A stretch of 16,055 nucleotides of DNA from Clostridia bacterium (GCA_003554565.1 PWGR01000161.1:1-16055), one strand, 5' to 3'. Positions 8,414-16,055 are shown, counted from the stretch's first letter. Program-made: numbers and translations. Notes: generated by a model not told the origin, from the letters alone.

Positions 8414-9630
8414 GAATTCTCTTCTCCTTTCTTCACTTCGTAACCCGCGTTTGACCAGCCCAGGATCCCGCCCCGCAGGCTGAACGAATTTTCATAACCC
8501 ATCTGCCGCAGGAGATAGACGGCCTCGGCGCTGCGCTCTCCTACCTGGCAGTACGTGACCACCTGGGTATCCTGCTGGTCGGGGAGCCGGTCTCCTTTAC
8601 CCTTATCATACATCTCACGCAGGTCATCCAGGGGGATGAGGCAGCTTCCGGACAGCCGGGCGGCCCGACGTTCCGGGGTGGTACGGACATCAATAACGCG
8701 ACAACATCCCTTACGGATCCACGTACTCAGCTGGTCGGCACTCACCTCCCAGTCAGTTCGCAGTGCCATGAAATGGGCCGGGGGTGCGTGCGGCTCATCC
8801 TCCGTTGGTACGGGTGCGCCGCACAAAGTCTCATAATCCTCAGCCCGCGGGTCGGTTATGCGCGGTTCATCTCCGCACACCGGGCATGTGGCATCCCTCT
8901 CCCATTTGAAGCTGTGATAGGCTGCAGTCAGGCCATCGAACAGCAGGAACCGGTTGGTCAGAGTCTCTCCCGCGGCGAGCAGGATCTTGAGCGTCTCTAT
9001 CGCCTGCAGGGTTCCCATGTGACCGGGCAGTGCTCCCAGCACTCCGACGGCCGAGCAGCTGGGTGCTGCATCCGGTGGGGGCGGTGCCGGAAACAGGCAG
9101 CGCAGACAGCCACGCCCCGGCAGGTAGGTGGATGCCTGTCCCTGAAACTGCAGGACTCCGGCATCGACCAGGGGTTTTTCGGCCAACACGCACGCGTCGT
9201 TCAGCAGGTAGCGGGTCGGGAAATTGTCGCATCCGTTGACCACCACGTCGTACGGGCGTATGATCCGCAACGCATTATGCTGGTTGAGAAACACGTCATG
9301 TTCGGTGACATTGACGTCGGGGTTGAGTCCGCGCAGGTGCTCCCCGGCCGAGCGGGTTTTCCGCCTGCCCACGTCTTCCGGGAAGTGAAGAATCTGGCGG
9401 TGTAGATTCCATGTTTCTACGCGATCCGCGTCGACGATTCCGACGGTCCCGACGCCGGCAGCGACCAGGTAAATCGCCGCGGGCGAGCCGAGCCCTCCTG
9501 CGCCCACCACCAGGACCCGGGAGCGCATGAGACGACGCTGGCCGTCGATACCCACCTCGTCCAGCAACAGCTGCCGACTGTATTTTTCCACCTGTTCACT
9601 GCTCAACTTCTCGTTGCTGCTGTTTCTCAC
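8410..9630 (-). CDS. moeB: MoeB/ThiF-type adenylyltransferase fused to a rhodanese domain
   Basis: Enzymes of this type activate the C-terminal Gly of a ubiquitin-like sulfur carrier (MoaD, ThiS or CysO) as the acyl-adenylate; those with a rhodanese domain can also deliver the sulfur. The protein has 406 aa. The ATP-binding G-A-G-G-L-G-S-P is at 43-50, R77-Q78 follows the N-L motif, and D134-N-F-P-T-R lies in the adenylation loop. Two zinc Cys pairs are at 174/177 (C-L-R-C) and 248/251 (C-P-V-C), with Cys191 in C-S-A-V-G-V-L-G. The rhodanese domain (about 293-405) keeps the persulfide Cys360 in C-Q-V-G-E-R-S. I chose the GTG at 9630 because GGGAGG lies nine to ten bases upstream. An ATG at 9657 would place that site inside the gene. 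No sulfur carrier gene is in the window, so whether it serves molybdopterin, thiamine or cysteine synthesis is open. Confidence 0.93.
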   Translation of the reverse strand: MRNSSNEKLSSEQVEKYSRQLLLDEVGIDGQRRLMRSRVLVVGAGGLGSPAAIYLVAAGVGTVGIVDADRVETWNLHRQILHFPEDVGRRKTRSAGEHLRGLNPDVNVTEHDVFLNQHNALRIIRPYDVVVNGCDNFPTRYLLNDACVLAEKPLVDAGVLQFQGQASTYLPGRGCLRCLFPAPPPPDAAPSCSAVGVLGALPGHMGTLQAIETLKILLAAGETLTNRFLLFDGLTAAYHSFKWERDATCPVCGDEPRITDPRAEDYETLCGAPVPTEDEPHAPPAHFMALRTDWEVSADQLSTWIRKGCCRVIDVRTTPERRAARLSGSCLIPLDDLREMYDKGKGDRLPDQQDTQVVTYCQVGERSAEAVYLLRQMGYENSFSLRGGILGWSNAGYEVKKGEENS

Positions 9631-9661
9631 GCCTGACACCTCCCAGTCCGGGTACACATCC

Positions 9662-9691
9662 AGTTTAGTCGAAGCACGCGGAGCATGAAAA
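9662..9691 (-). promoter_or_regulatory. Possible promoter for moeB
   Basis: On the minus strand TTTTCA (9691-9686) is separated by 18 nt from TAAACT (9667-9662). Each hexamer matches four of six consensus bases. It would start transcription about 25 nt before the GTG at 9630, which agrees with the chosen start. The match is modest. Confidence 0.3.
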
Positions 9692-9731
9692 GTGACGAGT
9701 CCTGCGTCCTCCGCGCACCGGGGCAGTGACC

Positions 9732-9761
9732 TTGCTCATCCGCGGCTGCTCGCCATATAAT
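9732..9761 (+). promoter_or_regulatory. Vegetative promoter for the DUF362 gene
   Basis: A perfect -10 TATAAT (9756-9761) is preceded after 18 nt by TTGCTC (9732-9737), which matches the first three -35 bases. Transcription from about 9768 excludes the longer reading frame that opens at 9726 and supports a start at 9795 or 9813. Confidence 0.55.
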
Positions 9762-9812
9762 GGAAGCATCTGGACGGAAGAAACCTGGAGAAAAATGGAG
9801 GGAGTGACCGGG

Positions 9813-10682
9813 ATGCCGCTGGACGTGATGGAAACGCGGGAGGACCTCTCTGGGGTTCTGGGCGAGCTCGGCGTCGGGGAGGGACCGATATGGATTAAGA
9901 TCAATCTCACTTCGCCTGCAGAGGGTATGTACACTCATCCGGAGGTGCTGAAAGAGTTTTTCGCTGTGCTGTCCCGCCCGGTTGTGCTGCTGGAGAGCTA
10001 TGCTGTGGGTCGGGGGCGCGGGCCGGTTGCTGATCTACCGCAGGATGAGGGGGCTTACCTGCAGGCGCTGCGCAATGAGGAACGTGACTATCTGCGTGCA
10101 GCCGGGCTGGATGAGATCCTGGATATGACCGGTGTGGGCCTGCTCAACCTGACGGAGGTTTGTGCAGCCGGGGAGGCGGCCACCCGTGCCGATGTGCAGC
10201 CAATTGTCGAAGAGGCCGCTGGCCCCGTACGGTTTGAGGAGTTCTACGATGCAGTTCCCCGGTCACTCTTTGCCCAGCGACATAAAGGAATCCTGCTCAA
10301 CCTGGCCCGGATGAAGGTCCCGGCGACAGACCGTGGCGACTGGAGTCTTGCCCTGAAGAACATGTTCGGGCTGGTACCGCTACCCGACCGGATGCCGTAT
10401 CATGATGCCGGCCTGGTTGATGCATTATTGGACATCAATTCTGTGTACCGCAGTCTGTTTCATGTGGTCGACATCATAGAAGGATTGCGTTCGGTCGTTG
10501 TGTACTCGGGAGACGGGCAGCACGATGTTCCCTGGGGGCGTTACGATCTCGTGCAGGATCGTCGCCTGCTGGCGTGGGGAAATGATCCCGTCTCGCTGGA
10601 GCTGGAAACTGCCCGTCACTTCGGGCGTGATCTGTCAGAGCGTTCCCTGATCCGTCGGGCCAAGGCCCGATTCGGCACCTGA
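9813..10682 (+). CDS. DUF362 domain-containing protein
   Basis: This looks like a DUF362-family protein of about 289 aa, a family of uncharacterised proteins sometimes joined to ferredoxin domains. The family-like opening is visible in the W-I-K-I-N-L segment, followed by the T-H-P-E-V-L-K-E-F-F element. Later come a stretch with I-L-L-N-L-A-R-M-K and an L-K-N-M-F-G-L-V-P element typical of the family. There is no Cys cluster, so the 4Fe-4S domain found in many relatives is missing. No signal peptide or membrane segment is seen. The ATG at 9813 has GGGAG at 9800-9804, eight bases away. The ATG at 9795 has only a closely spaced GGAG, but remains possible (295 aa). A reading frame from 9726 would run through the promoter. 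The 3' end overlaps the convergent DUF402 gene by 67 nt. Molecular function is unknown. Confidence 0.8.
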   Translation: MPLDVMETREDLSGVLGELGVGEGPIWIKINLTSPAEGMYTHPEVLKEFFAVLSRPVVLLESYAVGRGRGPVADLPQDEGAYLQALRNEERDYLRAAGLDEILDMTGVGLLNLTEVCAAGEAATRADVQPIVEEAAGPVRFEEFYDAVPRSLFAQRHKGILLNLARMKVPATDRGDWSLALKNMFGLVPLPDRMPYHDAGLVDALLDINSVYRSLFHVVDIIEGLRSVVVYSGDGQHDVPWGRYDLVQDRRLLAWGNDPVSLELETARHFGRDLSERSLIRRAKARFGT

Positions 10683-11260
10683 GCGAATGGTCCAGTGCCG
10701 CGGTGGGCCATGCGCGTCAGGCGGCATACGGCGTCCAGGCAGCCCCGCATTTCTTCCTCGGAGAGGTGGGGGAGGGTGTGACGACGGAAGGCTTCTTCGT
10801 CCACGAGCTCTGTCCGCAGGGTCGGGTCAACAAATAGGTCGAGTGTCAGATCTTCGTACCGCAGAATCCAGTGTTGGTCTGACCGGTACAGGCAGGGCGG
10901 TCGACATATGTCCGCGTACCACCCGCGGAGGTGGGCGGTGGCCCCGTCCCAGAGGGTCAGTACGTTATACCAATGGTTCCGGAAGAAGTGCTCGAGGACC
11001 GGGTCACCTTTTCGCATGGAGAAGCACCGGTAGCTCCCGGTTTCAGTCCAGCTGGCCAGCACCCGGACTTGCCTGTCGGTACAGCTGAGGATTCGGCCCG
11101 GATACGCGAGCCGCAGCTTCCCATCCGGGCTGCACTTTTGCAGCCTTATAGCATCACCCGGTTCTGGCCTTTCATGTGGCCAGGATCCGGTCGCACCATC
11201 GGCTGCAAAATCGTCGTTTGATCGCAGGGAGATATCCCCCTTCCGGGGAACATCATACAC
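10616..11260 (-). CDS. DUF402 domain-containing protein (nucleotide phosphatase-like)
   Basis: The protein belongs to the DUF402/FomD-like family, some members of which are metal-dependent nucleoside di- and triphosphate phosphatases; others have been tied to RNA binding. The beta-rich domain spans about residues 35-160. It opens with G-D-A-I-R-L-Q-K and a P-D-G-K-L-R element, then shows the characteristic W-Y-N-V (about 97-100), W-Y-A-D-I-C-R-P-P (about 114-122), and E-D-L-T-L-D-L-F-V-D (about 136-145). I chose the GTG at 11260 because GGAG (11272-11269) lies eight bases upstream. A GTG at 11281 is in frame but has no ribosome binding site, and either way some 30-40 residues precede the domain. 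The basic C-terminal tail lies antisense to the end of the DUF362 gene. Family membership is likely; the substrate is unknown. Confidence 0.82.
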   Translation of the reverse strand: MYDVPRKGDISLRSNDDFAADGATGSWPHERPEPGDAIRLQKCSPDGKLRLAYPGRILSCTDRQVRVLASWTETGSYRCFSMRKGDPVLEHFFRNHWYNVLTLWDGATAHLRGWYADICRPPCLYRSDQHWILRYEDLTLDLFVDPTLRTELVDEEAFRRHTLPHLSEEEMRGCLDAVCRLTRMAHRGTGPFAQVPNRALARRIRERSDRSRPK

Positions 11261-11382
11261 CAGTGTGGCTCCGGTGTGCACCGTGTCAAACGGTCACTGC
11301 TAGTTGCTCATGACGTTCCGCTTGTCCCCGCAAACTACTGCCGGATCCATCTTTTTCGGCGGTAAAGCCAGCGGCCGCATAT

Positions 11383-11404
11383 GTCCACAGGTAACCGGGT
11401 GGAC
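11383..11404. promoter_or_regulatory. Dyad between divergent DUF402 and hit genes
   Basis: GTCCAC (11383-11388) and GTGGAC (11399-11404) form a perfect inverted repeat around a central GGTAACC. The 22-bp dyad lies in the 272-nt region between the divergent genes, and its right arm overlaps a TGGACA that could serve as a -35 for hit, although no good -10 follows. It has the look of an operator for a dimeric regulator, but no such regulator is encoded nearby. Confidence 0.3.
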
Positions 11405-11532
11405 AGTAGTCATGTGGGAAGAATAGAGGTCAATGCCTCAGCCATTCAGGGATCTGATGCGCGGCAGATTTGGGCTCTGCTGCTGTAGTTGGCCAGATGT
11501 ACAGGGGAATTTGCGTGAGGGAGGTATATCTT

Positions 11533-11967
11533 TTGCAGCGAAAAGAAGATTGCATATTCTGTCAGATAGTCGCGGGAGAAGCTCCGGCCAGCTGTGTATA
11601 CGAGGATGAACATACTGTGGCCTTTGCCGACCGTTACCCGGCAAGTCCCGGGCACATTCTCGTGATTCCAAAGGAACACTACCGGGATATAACGACTCTG
11701 CCTGATCACCTGGCGGGAAGGGTGATGCAAACCACGGTGCGGGTTGCGCGGGCTGTTGACGAGGCGCTCGAGCCGGAGGGGATAAACCTCGTGCAGTCCA
11801 ACCGCGAGGCAGCACGGCAGTCAGTGATGCATTTTCATATGCATATCATCCCGCGTTATCTGCACTGGCAGGATGATGACGACATCTCGATAGGGTGGCG
11901 GGCTCTTGATGCGCAGCGGGAAGAGCTCAACCGGTGCGTCCGCGAGGTGATCTGCCAGATAAAGTAG
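11533..11967 (+). CDS. hit: HIT-family nucleotide-binding protein (Hit type)
   Basis: This is a small cytoplasmic histidine triad protein of 144 aa, close in size and layout to Bacillus subtilis Hit; relatives hydrolyse purine nucleoside phosphoramidates or dinucleotides. The N-terminal C-I-F-C (7-10) begins the fold. The conserved G-H-I-L-V-I-P-K is at 40-47, and the triad H100-x-H102-x-H104 followed by I-I-P-R closes the active site, with His102 as the expected nucleophile. The TTG start at 11533 is favoured because AGGGAGG (11518-11524) lies eight bases upstream and homologues begin just before the C-x-x-C. The frame stays open to a possible start at 11470, which would add 21 unlikely residues. 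The gene ends only 16 nt from the stop of the convergent metal ATPase gene, with no visible terminator between them. Confidence 0.94.
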   Translation: MQRKEDCIFCQIVAGEAPASCVYEDEHTVAFADRYPASPGHILVIPKEHYRDITTLPDHLAGRVMQTTVRVARAVDEALEPEGINLVQSNREAARQSVMHFHMHIIPRYLHWQDDDDISIGWRALDAQREELNRCVREVICQIK

Positions 11968-11983
11968 CAGATGTCCTCCGGAA

Positions 11984-14071
11984 TCAAGAAGGATCGGCCG
12001 CGAGTATCCGGGTGGAGTTCAGCACCGCCAGCAGCGTGACGCCGACGTCGGCAAAAACTGCGCCCCACATCGTCGTAAGACCCAGTGCCCCAAGCAGCAG
12101 GAAACAGGCTTTAAGGCCCAGGGCCAGCACTATATTGGCGACAACCACGCGGCGGGTCAGGCGGGCGATACGCAGCGCTGTCGGGATGCGACGCAGGTCG
12201 TCATCCATGATAACGAGATCCGCGGTTTCTATAGCGGCATCAGAGCCCAAAGCGCCCATGGCCGCACCCACATCGGCGGCGGCTATGACCGGGGCATCAT
12301 TGATGCCGTCCCCGCCGAACAGGATCAGAGATCCCTCGGGTGCCTCGCGGCGGAGCTGCACCAGGGCATCTACTTTATCCTCCGGCAGCAGGCTGGCCCG
12401 GTATTGGTCAATATGCAGTTCCTCGGCGATTGTGCGGGCCGCCTGCGGGTCGTCACCTGTGAGCATTACCGTGTCGATACCCATATCGTGCAGCCTTTTC
12501 AGAGCTGTTGAGGCTTCGGGACGAGTCTTGTCTCCGAGGGACAGCTGCCCGATGCGCTTTTCATCCACGGCTACCAGCACGGCGGTACCGTCGGGTTCGC
12601 CTTCCCACTGGCCCTTTACGCCCTCCTCCCGCATCAGGCGGTGATTGCCGACGGCTACCCTGCGCCCGGCAATTTCGGCTATTACACCCCCCCCGGCCCG
12701 CTCGCGGTATTCCCCGGGGGCGGGGGGATCCTCCGAGTCATTGTGCGAGTCCCATCTCCGCCTTATTGCCGAGGCAATGGGGTGAGAAGAATGAGATTCA
12801 GCTGTTGCCGCCAGCGACAGCACCTGTTCCTGAGTGAATCCTTGCTCCGGCTCGACCTTACGAACGGTGAACTCGCCGTCCGTCAGCGTGCCGGTCTTGT
12901 CCAGTACCACGGTGCTGACCTTCTGCAGGCTGTCCAGATAGTTGGCTCCTTTGATCAGGATCCCCCGACGCGATGCCAGCCCGATCCCGGCAAAATACCC
13001 AAGTGGTATAGAGATAACCAGGGCACAGGGGCACGATATGACCAGGAGCACCAGCGCCCGGTATCCCCAGGTGGCCAGGGTCGCTCCCGGGATAAAGAGG
13101 GGCGGAATCACAGCAAGGGCGGCGGCGGCAATTACCACGGCGGGTGTGTAGTAGCGGGCAAACCGTGTTATGAACCTCTCCGTCGGGGCCCTATGTCCGG
13201 CTGCCTCTTCCACCAGTCGCATGATGCGCTGCACGGCAGAATCCCGGTAGGCCCGGGTAACTTCAATGTGCAGTACGCCGTCCTCGTTCATCGTCCCGGC
13301 CAATACCTCGTCACCGCTGGTGATGCTGACGGGGAGGGCCTCACCGGTAAGGGCAGAGGTGTTCACGAAGGAGGTCCCACTGCGTACGGTGCCGTCGAGA
13401 GGTACCCGTTCGCCCGGTCGGACCACAATAACATCCCCGCGGGAGACTTCCTCGGGGCGCACTGCCTCCAGGGAGTTTCCTCGCTGCAGCCGGGCGGAAT
13501 CGGGCCGGAGCTCGAGAAGTGCCCGCACCGAGCGACGTGAACTGTTGACGGCCAAATCCTGCAGGTATTCCCCGACCCGGTAAAAGAGCATCACCGCTGC
13601 AGCCTCCGGCAGCTCACCCAGCGCCAGCGCGCCCAGGGTAGCGATGGTCATGAGGAAGTGTTCGTCGAACACATCTTTTCTCCGGGACACGTTGAGTGCG
13701 GCCCGGTGCAGTATGGGGGCCCCCGCCAGCGCGTAGGAGGCAAAAACGAAAAGTGGGCCCGCTACGGCCGCAGGGAAACGAAGGGGAATGAGCAGACCTG
13801 CGCCGAAGAGAGCGAGGGCTACCCCGAGCGTCACTGCGCCTGATGGCGCCTTGGGCCCAGCTTCGGCAGCCGAATCAGCCGGGATGAGGCGCACATGCGG
13901 TTCTATCTGCCTGATCAGTTCCTCTGCACGGGCCCGGTGCTCCCCCGGGAGGTCTACGGTGCGTGCGGCAAAGTTAATCTGGACCTCATCCGCACCCGGC
14001 AGCTGGCGGAGGGCCCTCTCCATCTTCTGCGCGCAGTTGGGACAGTCCAGTCCATCAAGGGTGAATCGCAC
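11984..14071 (-). CDS. zntA: Zn2+/Cd2+/Pb2+-type P1B ATPase (heavy metal efflux)
   Basis: This membrane ATPase exports divalent heavy metals. The 695-aa protein has one N-terminal metal-binding domain with C10-P-N-C13 and the usual set of about eight membrane segments. The transmembrane metal site C347-P-C349 is present. The catalytic D391-K-T-G-T-L-T, H430-P431 of the nucleotide-binding domain, T-G-D at 538-540 and G-D-G-I-N-D-A-P at 587-594 are all intact. Lys654 and Asp675 in the last two membrane segments have the same 21-residue spacing as the metal-specificity pair Lys693/Asp714 of Escherichia coli ZntA. This places the protein in the Zn/Cd/Pb group and not the copper group. The GTG at 14071 is ten bases after GGAGG and opens directly on the metal-binding domain. 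No ArsR- or MerR-type regulator gene is adjacent; the upstream gap is unusually AT-rich. CadA is an equally valid name. Confidence 0.95.
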   Translation of the reverse strand: MRFTLDGLDCPNCAQKMERALRQLPGADEVQINFAARTVDLPGEHRARAEELIRQIEPHVRLIPADSAAEAGPKAPSGAVTLGVALALFGAGLLIPLRFPAAVAGPLFVFASYALAGAPILHRAALNVSRRKDVFDEHFLMTIATLGALALGELPEAAAVMLFYRVGEYLQDLAVNSSRRSVRALLELRPDSARLQRGNSLEAVRPEEVSRGDVIVVRPGERVPLDGTVRSGTSFVNTSALTGEALPVSITSGDEVLAGTMNEDGVLHIEVTRAYRDSAVQRIMRLVEEAAGHRAPTERFITRFARYYTPAVVIAAAALAVIPPLFIPGATLATWGYRALVLLVISCPCALVISIPLGYFAGIGLASRRGILIKGANYLDSLQKVSTVVLDKTGTLTDGEFTVRKVEPEQGFTQEQVLSLAATAESHSSHPIASAIRRRWDSHNDSEDPPAPGEYRERAGGGVIAEIAGRRVAVGNHRLMREEGVKGQWEGEPDGTAVLVAVDEKRIGQLSLGDKTRPEASTALKRLHDMGIDTVMLTGDDPQAARTIAEELHIDQYRASLLPEDKVDALVQLRREAPEGSLILFGGDGINDAPVIAAADVGAAMGALGSDAAIETADLVIMDDDLRRIPTALRIARLTRRVVVANIVLALGLKACFLLLGALGLTTMWGAVFADVGVTLLAVLNSTRILAADPS

Positions 14072-14109
14072 AATCCTCTTGCCTCCCTCGCCGTGGTGCT
14101 GGCCTATAC

Positions 14110-14124
14110 ATGAGTTTGATGAGT
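14110..14124. repeat. Direct repeat ATGAGT in the zntA upstream region
   Basis: Two copies of ATGAGT (14110-14115 and 14119-14124) lie nine bases apart in the locally AT-rich stretch 14100-14160, about 40-50 nt upstream of the zntA start. The region could hold the promoter and operator of the metal efflux gene, but no convincing -35/-10 pair or known metalloregulator palindrome was found. Confidence 0.2.
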
Positions 14125-14333
14125 ATTTAGATGCTATGTGAAAATAAGTGTCACGTGCAAATTAGCAGATTGCTCTCAGCCCGTCAAACCGCACTACATC
14201 TACAGGATACGACACATCCCGCTCATTTGCCTGGGGTCCATCCCGGGGCGGTTCGGTGCTGTTGATGGTGTGGACCCTGGCGGCTGCCGGTGGGACAGTT
14301 CCCGCCCGATACCTATACCAGAGCTGGAGTTAC

Positions 14334-15596
14334 TCACCCTTTCTCCTCTCCGTCATTCTCCCCGCGCACGCGCTGGAAGTACTTATCCAGCTTCTTCTTC
14401 ACATCATCTGGGATCTCACGCTCGAAAGGGAAGACCCTGGCCGCATCTACGTCGGACAGAAAGCGCAGTGCGAATCTGCCCAGTTCTTCCAGTCGTTCGG
14501 GACAGAGGTATTCCGCGCGATCGTGCCGGTTGTGAATGGGCGCACCGAAGCGCATTATGTTCAGCGAGGGAATGCCCTGCTCGGCAAAGGGTATAGAATC
14601 ACTGGAATACACATCCTGCTTGGTGGTAAAGGCCACGCCGGTGCAGCGGGACATCACGTCAACATAATGTTTGAGCGAGTCGGGTCCGGTAACCACTGCA
14701 CGATTTCTGCCCAGAATGCCCCCGGCGACATCCACGTTGAGGACCAATTTGATTGCATCCGGATCACTTTCCTGTTCCCTGACGTGAGCAAAGCTACCCC
14801 GCAGCCCGAGTTCTTCACTGCCGCACCAGATGAATCGGAGCGTTCTCCCCGGGGAATTCTGTGCGAAGTGGCGGGCCAGCTCCATTATAATCGCTGAGCC
14901 AGCCCCGTTATCGTTAGCTCCCATGCTGTAGGGTACGCTGTCATAGTGAGCGGTGATCACCACTATCTCATCCGGCTTTTCCCGTCCCTTTATCTCGCAG
15001 ATGACGTTTTGAGATGGTACTTCGGCTTCGTCTTGCTGTATCGTGAGCCTGACCTTTTCGGCCTTCTTCTGTACCAGTTCGGCCGCGTCATCTGCGAAGA
15101 TGATGGCGCCCGGGATCTTGCCGTGTTTGAAATACTCCGGGCGTATTGCCCACTTTGGCATGTCTTCGCGGCGGTATATCTCGCCGCCCCAGGCCACGAA
15201 ACCAGCCACCTCAGCCTCGGCTATGCGGCGGTATCTTTTCAGATCAACGCCGCGGTTGACGAGGACCACCCTGTCAGCCGCTGTGGCCAGGGAGACCTCA
15301 TCGGCTTCCTCTGCGTACAGCAGCTCGGCCTCGATGCCTTCGCGGGGAGTGCAGCCGGTGAGCCCATAGACCTCGACCTCGTACTCCTTCTGATAAGGTG
15401 ACAGCACACGAAGACCGGCCTCCAGCGGCTCATACGACCATATTTCAAACTCCGGTATCTCCGGGTCCAGCCCGATGTCTCGGAGTTTTTTCGCCAGGAT
15501 GCCTGCTGCCCTCTTCTCCTCGGTGCTTCCGCCCCGGCGCTCGAATGATATCTCCTCCAGCAGGCGGTAGGCCCGCTCGCCACAAATATCAGCCAT
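14334..15596 (-). CDS. M28-family zinc metallopeptidase (aminopeptidase-like)
   Basis: This is a probable zinc-dependent exopeptidase of family M28. It has 420 aa and no signal peptide, so it probably works in the cytoplasm. The co-catalytic metal site is complete. His217 and Asp219 are in A-H-Y-D-S, Asp229 is in G-A-N-D-N-G-A-G, the general base Glu261 and ligand Glu262 are in G-S-E-E-L-G, Asp289 is in N-V-D-V, and His358 lies in H-N-R-H-D. Residues of about 60-200 form the inserted protease-associated-like domain that precedes the catalytic part in many relatives. The C-terminal 30 residues are highly charged. The ATG at 15596 is seven to eight bases after GGGAGG. It lies upstream of zntA on the same strand but 262 nt away, so co-transcription is uncertain. 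Substrate specificity (aminopeptidase or carboxypeptidase) cannot be read. Confidence 0.93.
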   Translation of the reverse strand: MADICGERAYRLLEEISFERRGGSTEEKRAAGILAKKLRDIGLDPEIPEFEIWSYEPLEAGLRVLSPYQKEYEVEVYGLTGCTPREGIEAELLYAEEADEVSLATAADRVVLVNRGVDLKRYRRIAEAEVAGFVAWGGEIYRREDMPKWAIRPEYFKHGKIPGAIIFADDAAELVQKKAEKVRLTIQQDEAEVPSQNVICEIKGREKPDEIVVITAHYDSVPYSMGANDNGAGSAIIMELARHFAQNSPGRTLRFIWCGSEELGLRGSFAHVREQESDPDAIKLVLNVDVAGGILGRNRAVVTGPDSLKHYVDVMSRCTGVAFTTKQDVYSSDSIPFAEQGIPSLNIMRFGAPIHNRHDRAEYLCPERLEELGRFALRFLSDVDAARVFPFEREIPDDVKKKLDKYFQRVRGENDGEEKG

Positions 15597-16055
15597 GTTT
15601 GCCCCTCCCGCTTTATGGTTTGCTTTTCAAGAACAGTTTCGCGGTACCGGAACCAATTCCTACGCGCGAGGGGCTCGATTGCCTCACCAGTGGCGCGACC
15701 GGGAGGCGCAGGCATGGGTTTGTGAATGAGCTTGCGGGGGTTTCGCACGCAGCGCAGAATGCTGGTTAGCGAAAGGGGTGTGGTACAGCAAGGCGACATA
15801 GTCCCACGCAGTGAACCACTGCGCACCCGCCGGCTTCAGGAGGAGCCAAGCCGGGCATCACGTTTTCGCGCGCCACTTCCCGGGTCCCCGACCCTGCAGG
15901 CTCTGTAACCACTGTCATATGTGTCGAGGTCACGGCAGATTCAGGTGGGGCACAGTCTGATCCAGGTCCTTGTGAGGCAGTAGATTCCCTGATGGTCATC
16001 TTTTCGCACATAATGCAGCACCCAGGCACCTGCTGGTGAGTAACTCAACCGGGCG
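15597..16055. other. 459-base stretch with no supportable gene
   Basis: No open frame here has both a family resemblance and a ribosome binding site. An 87-codon frame on the minus strand (16029-15766) opens with GTG and lacks recognisable domains, so I do not call it. A perfect 7-bp hairpin with a 3-nt loop is present at 15807-15823 (CGCAGTG and CACTGCG). The promoter of the M28 peptidase gene must lie within the first part, but I could not identify it with confidence. No tRNA or small RNA pattern was seen. Confidence 0.5.

Noticed and set aside
9631..9657. ATG start for the MoeB-rhodanese protein at 9657
   Set aside because: The GGGAGG ribosome binding site would fall inside the coding region; the GTG at 9630 is correctly placed after it.
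9726..9812. Longer start for the DUF362 gene
   Set aside because: The TATAAT promoter lies inside this extension, so it would not be transcribed from that promoter.
12641..13540. A 299-codon plus-strand reading frame within zntA
   Set aside because: It is antisense to an intact P-type ATPase with all catalytic motifs and shows no recognisable domain.
15766..16029. An 87-codon minus-strand frame near the right edge
   Set aside because: GTG start without a ribosome binding site, no domain, and composition unlike the real genes of the window.

Overview
The window looks like a chromosomal segment of a GC-rich, spore-forming member of the Bacillota. The strongest evidence is a gerA-gerB-gerC type spore germination operon. 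Strong GGAGG-type ribosome binding sites, frequent GTG and TTG starts, and a K+-dependent membrane pyrophosphatase fit a clostridial or related anaerobic lineage. The genus cannot be fixed from the sequence alone. No tRNA, rRNA, CRISPR array, insertion sequence or phage gene was seen.

Region 1 (1-3366, minus strand): the germinant receptor operon, in transcription order gerA (533 aa), gerB (365 aa) and gerC (lipoprotein, cut by the window's left edge). The genes are translationally coupled by 4-nt overlaps (ATGA and TTGA). A sigma-G-like promoter sits just upstream of gerA. Region 2 (3499-5679, plus): a near-ideal housekeeping promoter and a two-hairpin leader precede a 213-aa protein of unknown function with a SHOCT-like C-terminal motif. 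A 56-nt hairpin follows, then an Eis-family N-acetyltransferase that keeps both known catalytic features. Region 3 (5865-7860, plus): hppA, a K+-dependent membrane pyrophosphatase, followed by a perfect 12-bp stem-loop.

Region 4 (8054-9691, minus): a MoeB/ThiF-type adenylyltransferase fused to a rhodanese domain, coupled by a GTGA overlap to a 119-aa three-helix membrane protein. Region 5 (9732-11967): a DUF362 protein with a TATAAT promoter (plus), a convergent DUF402 protein (minus) overlapping its 3' end, and a Hit-type nucleotide-binding protein (plus). Region 6 (11984-15596, minus): a cytosolic M28 metallopeptidase and a Zn/Cd/Pb-type P1B ATPase. The last 459 bases hold no gene I can support.

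The genes form small independent units (germination, ion energetics, sulfur transfer or cofactor biosynthesis, metal efflux, housekeeping hydrolases) rather than one obvious pathway. I did not find a defence system, biosynthetic cluster or clearly new multi-gene system. The least explained items are the structured leader plus unknown gene at 3499-4277, the long hairpin before eis, the MoeB-rhodanese/membrane-protein pair, and the recurring strong stem-loops that lack a U-tract.
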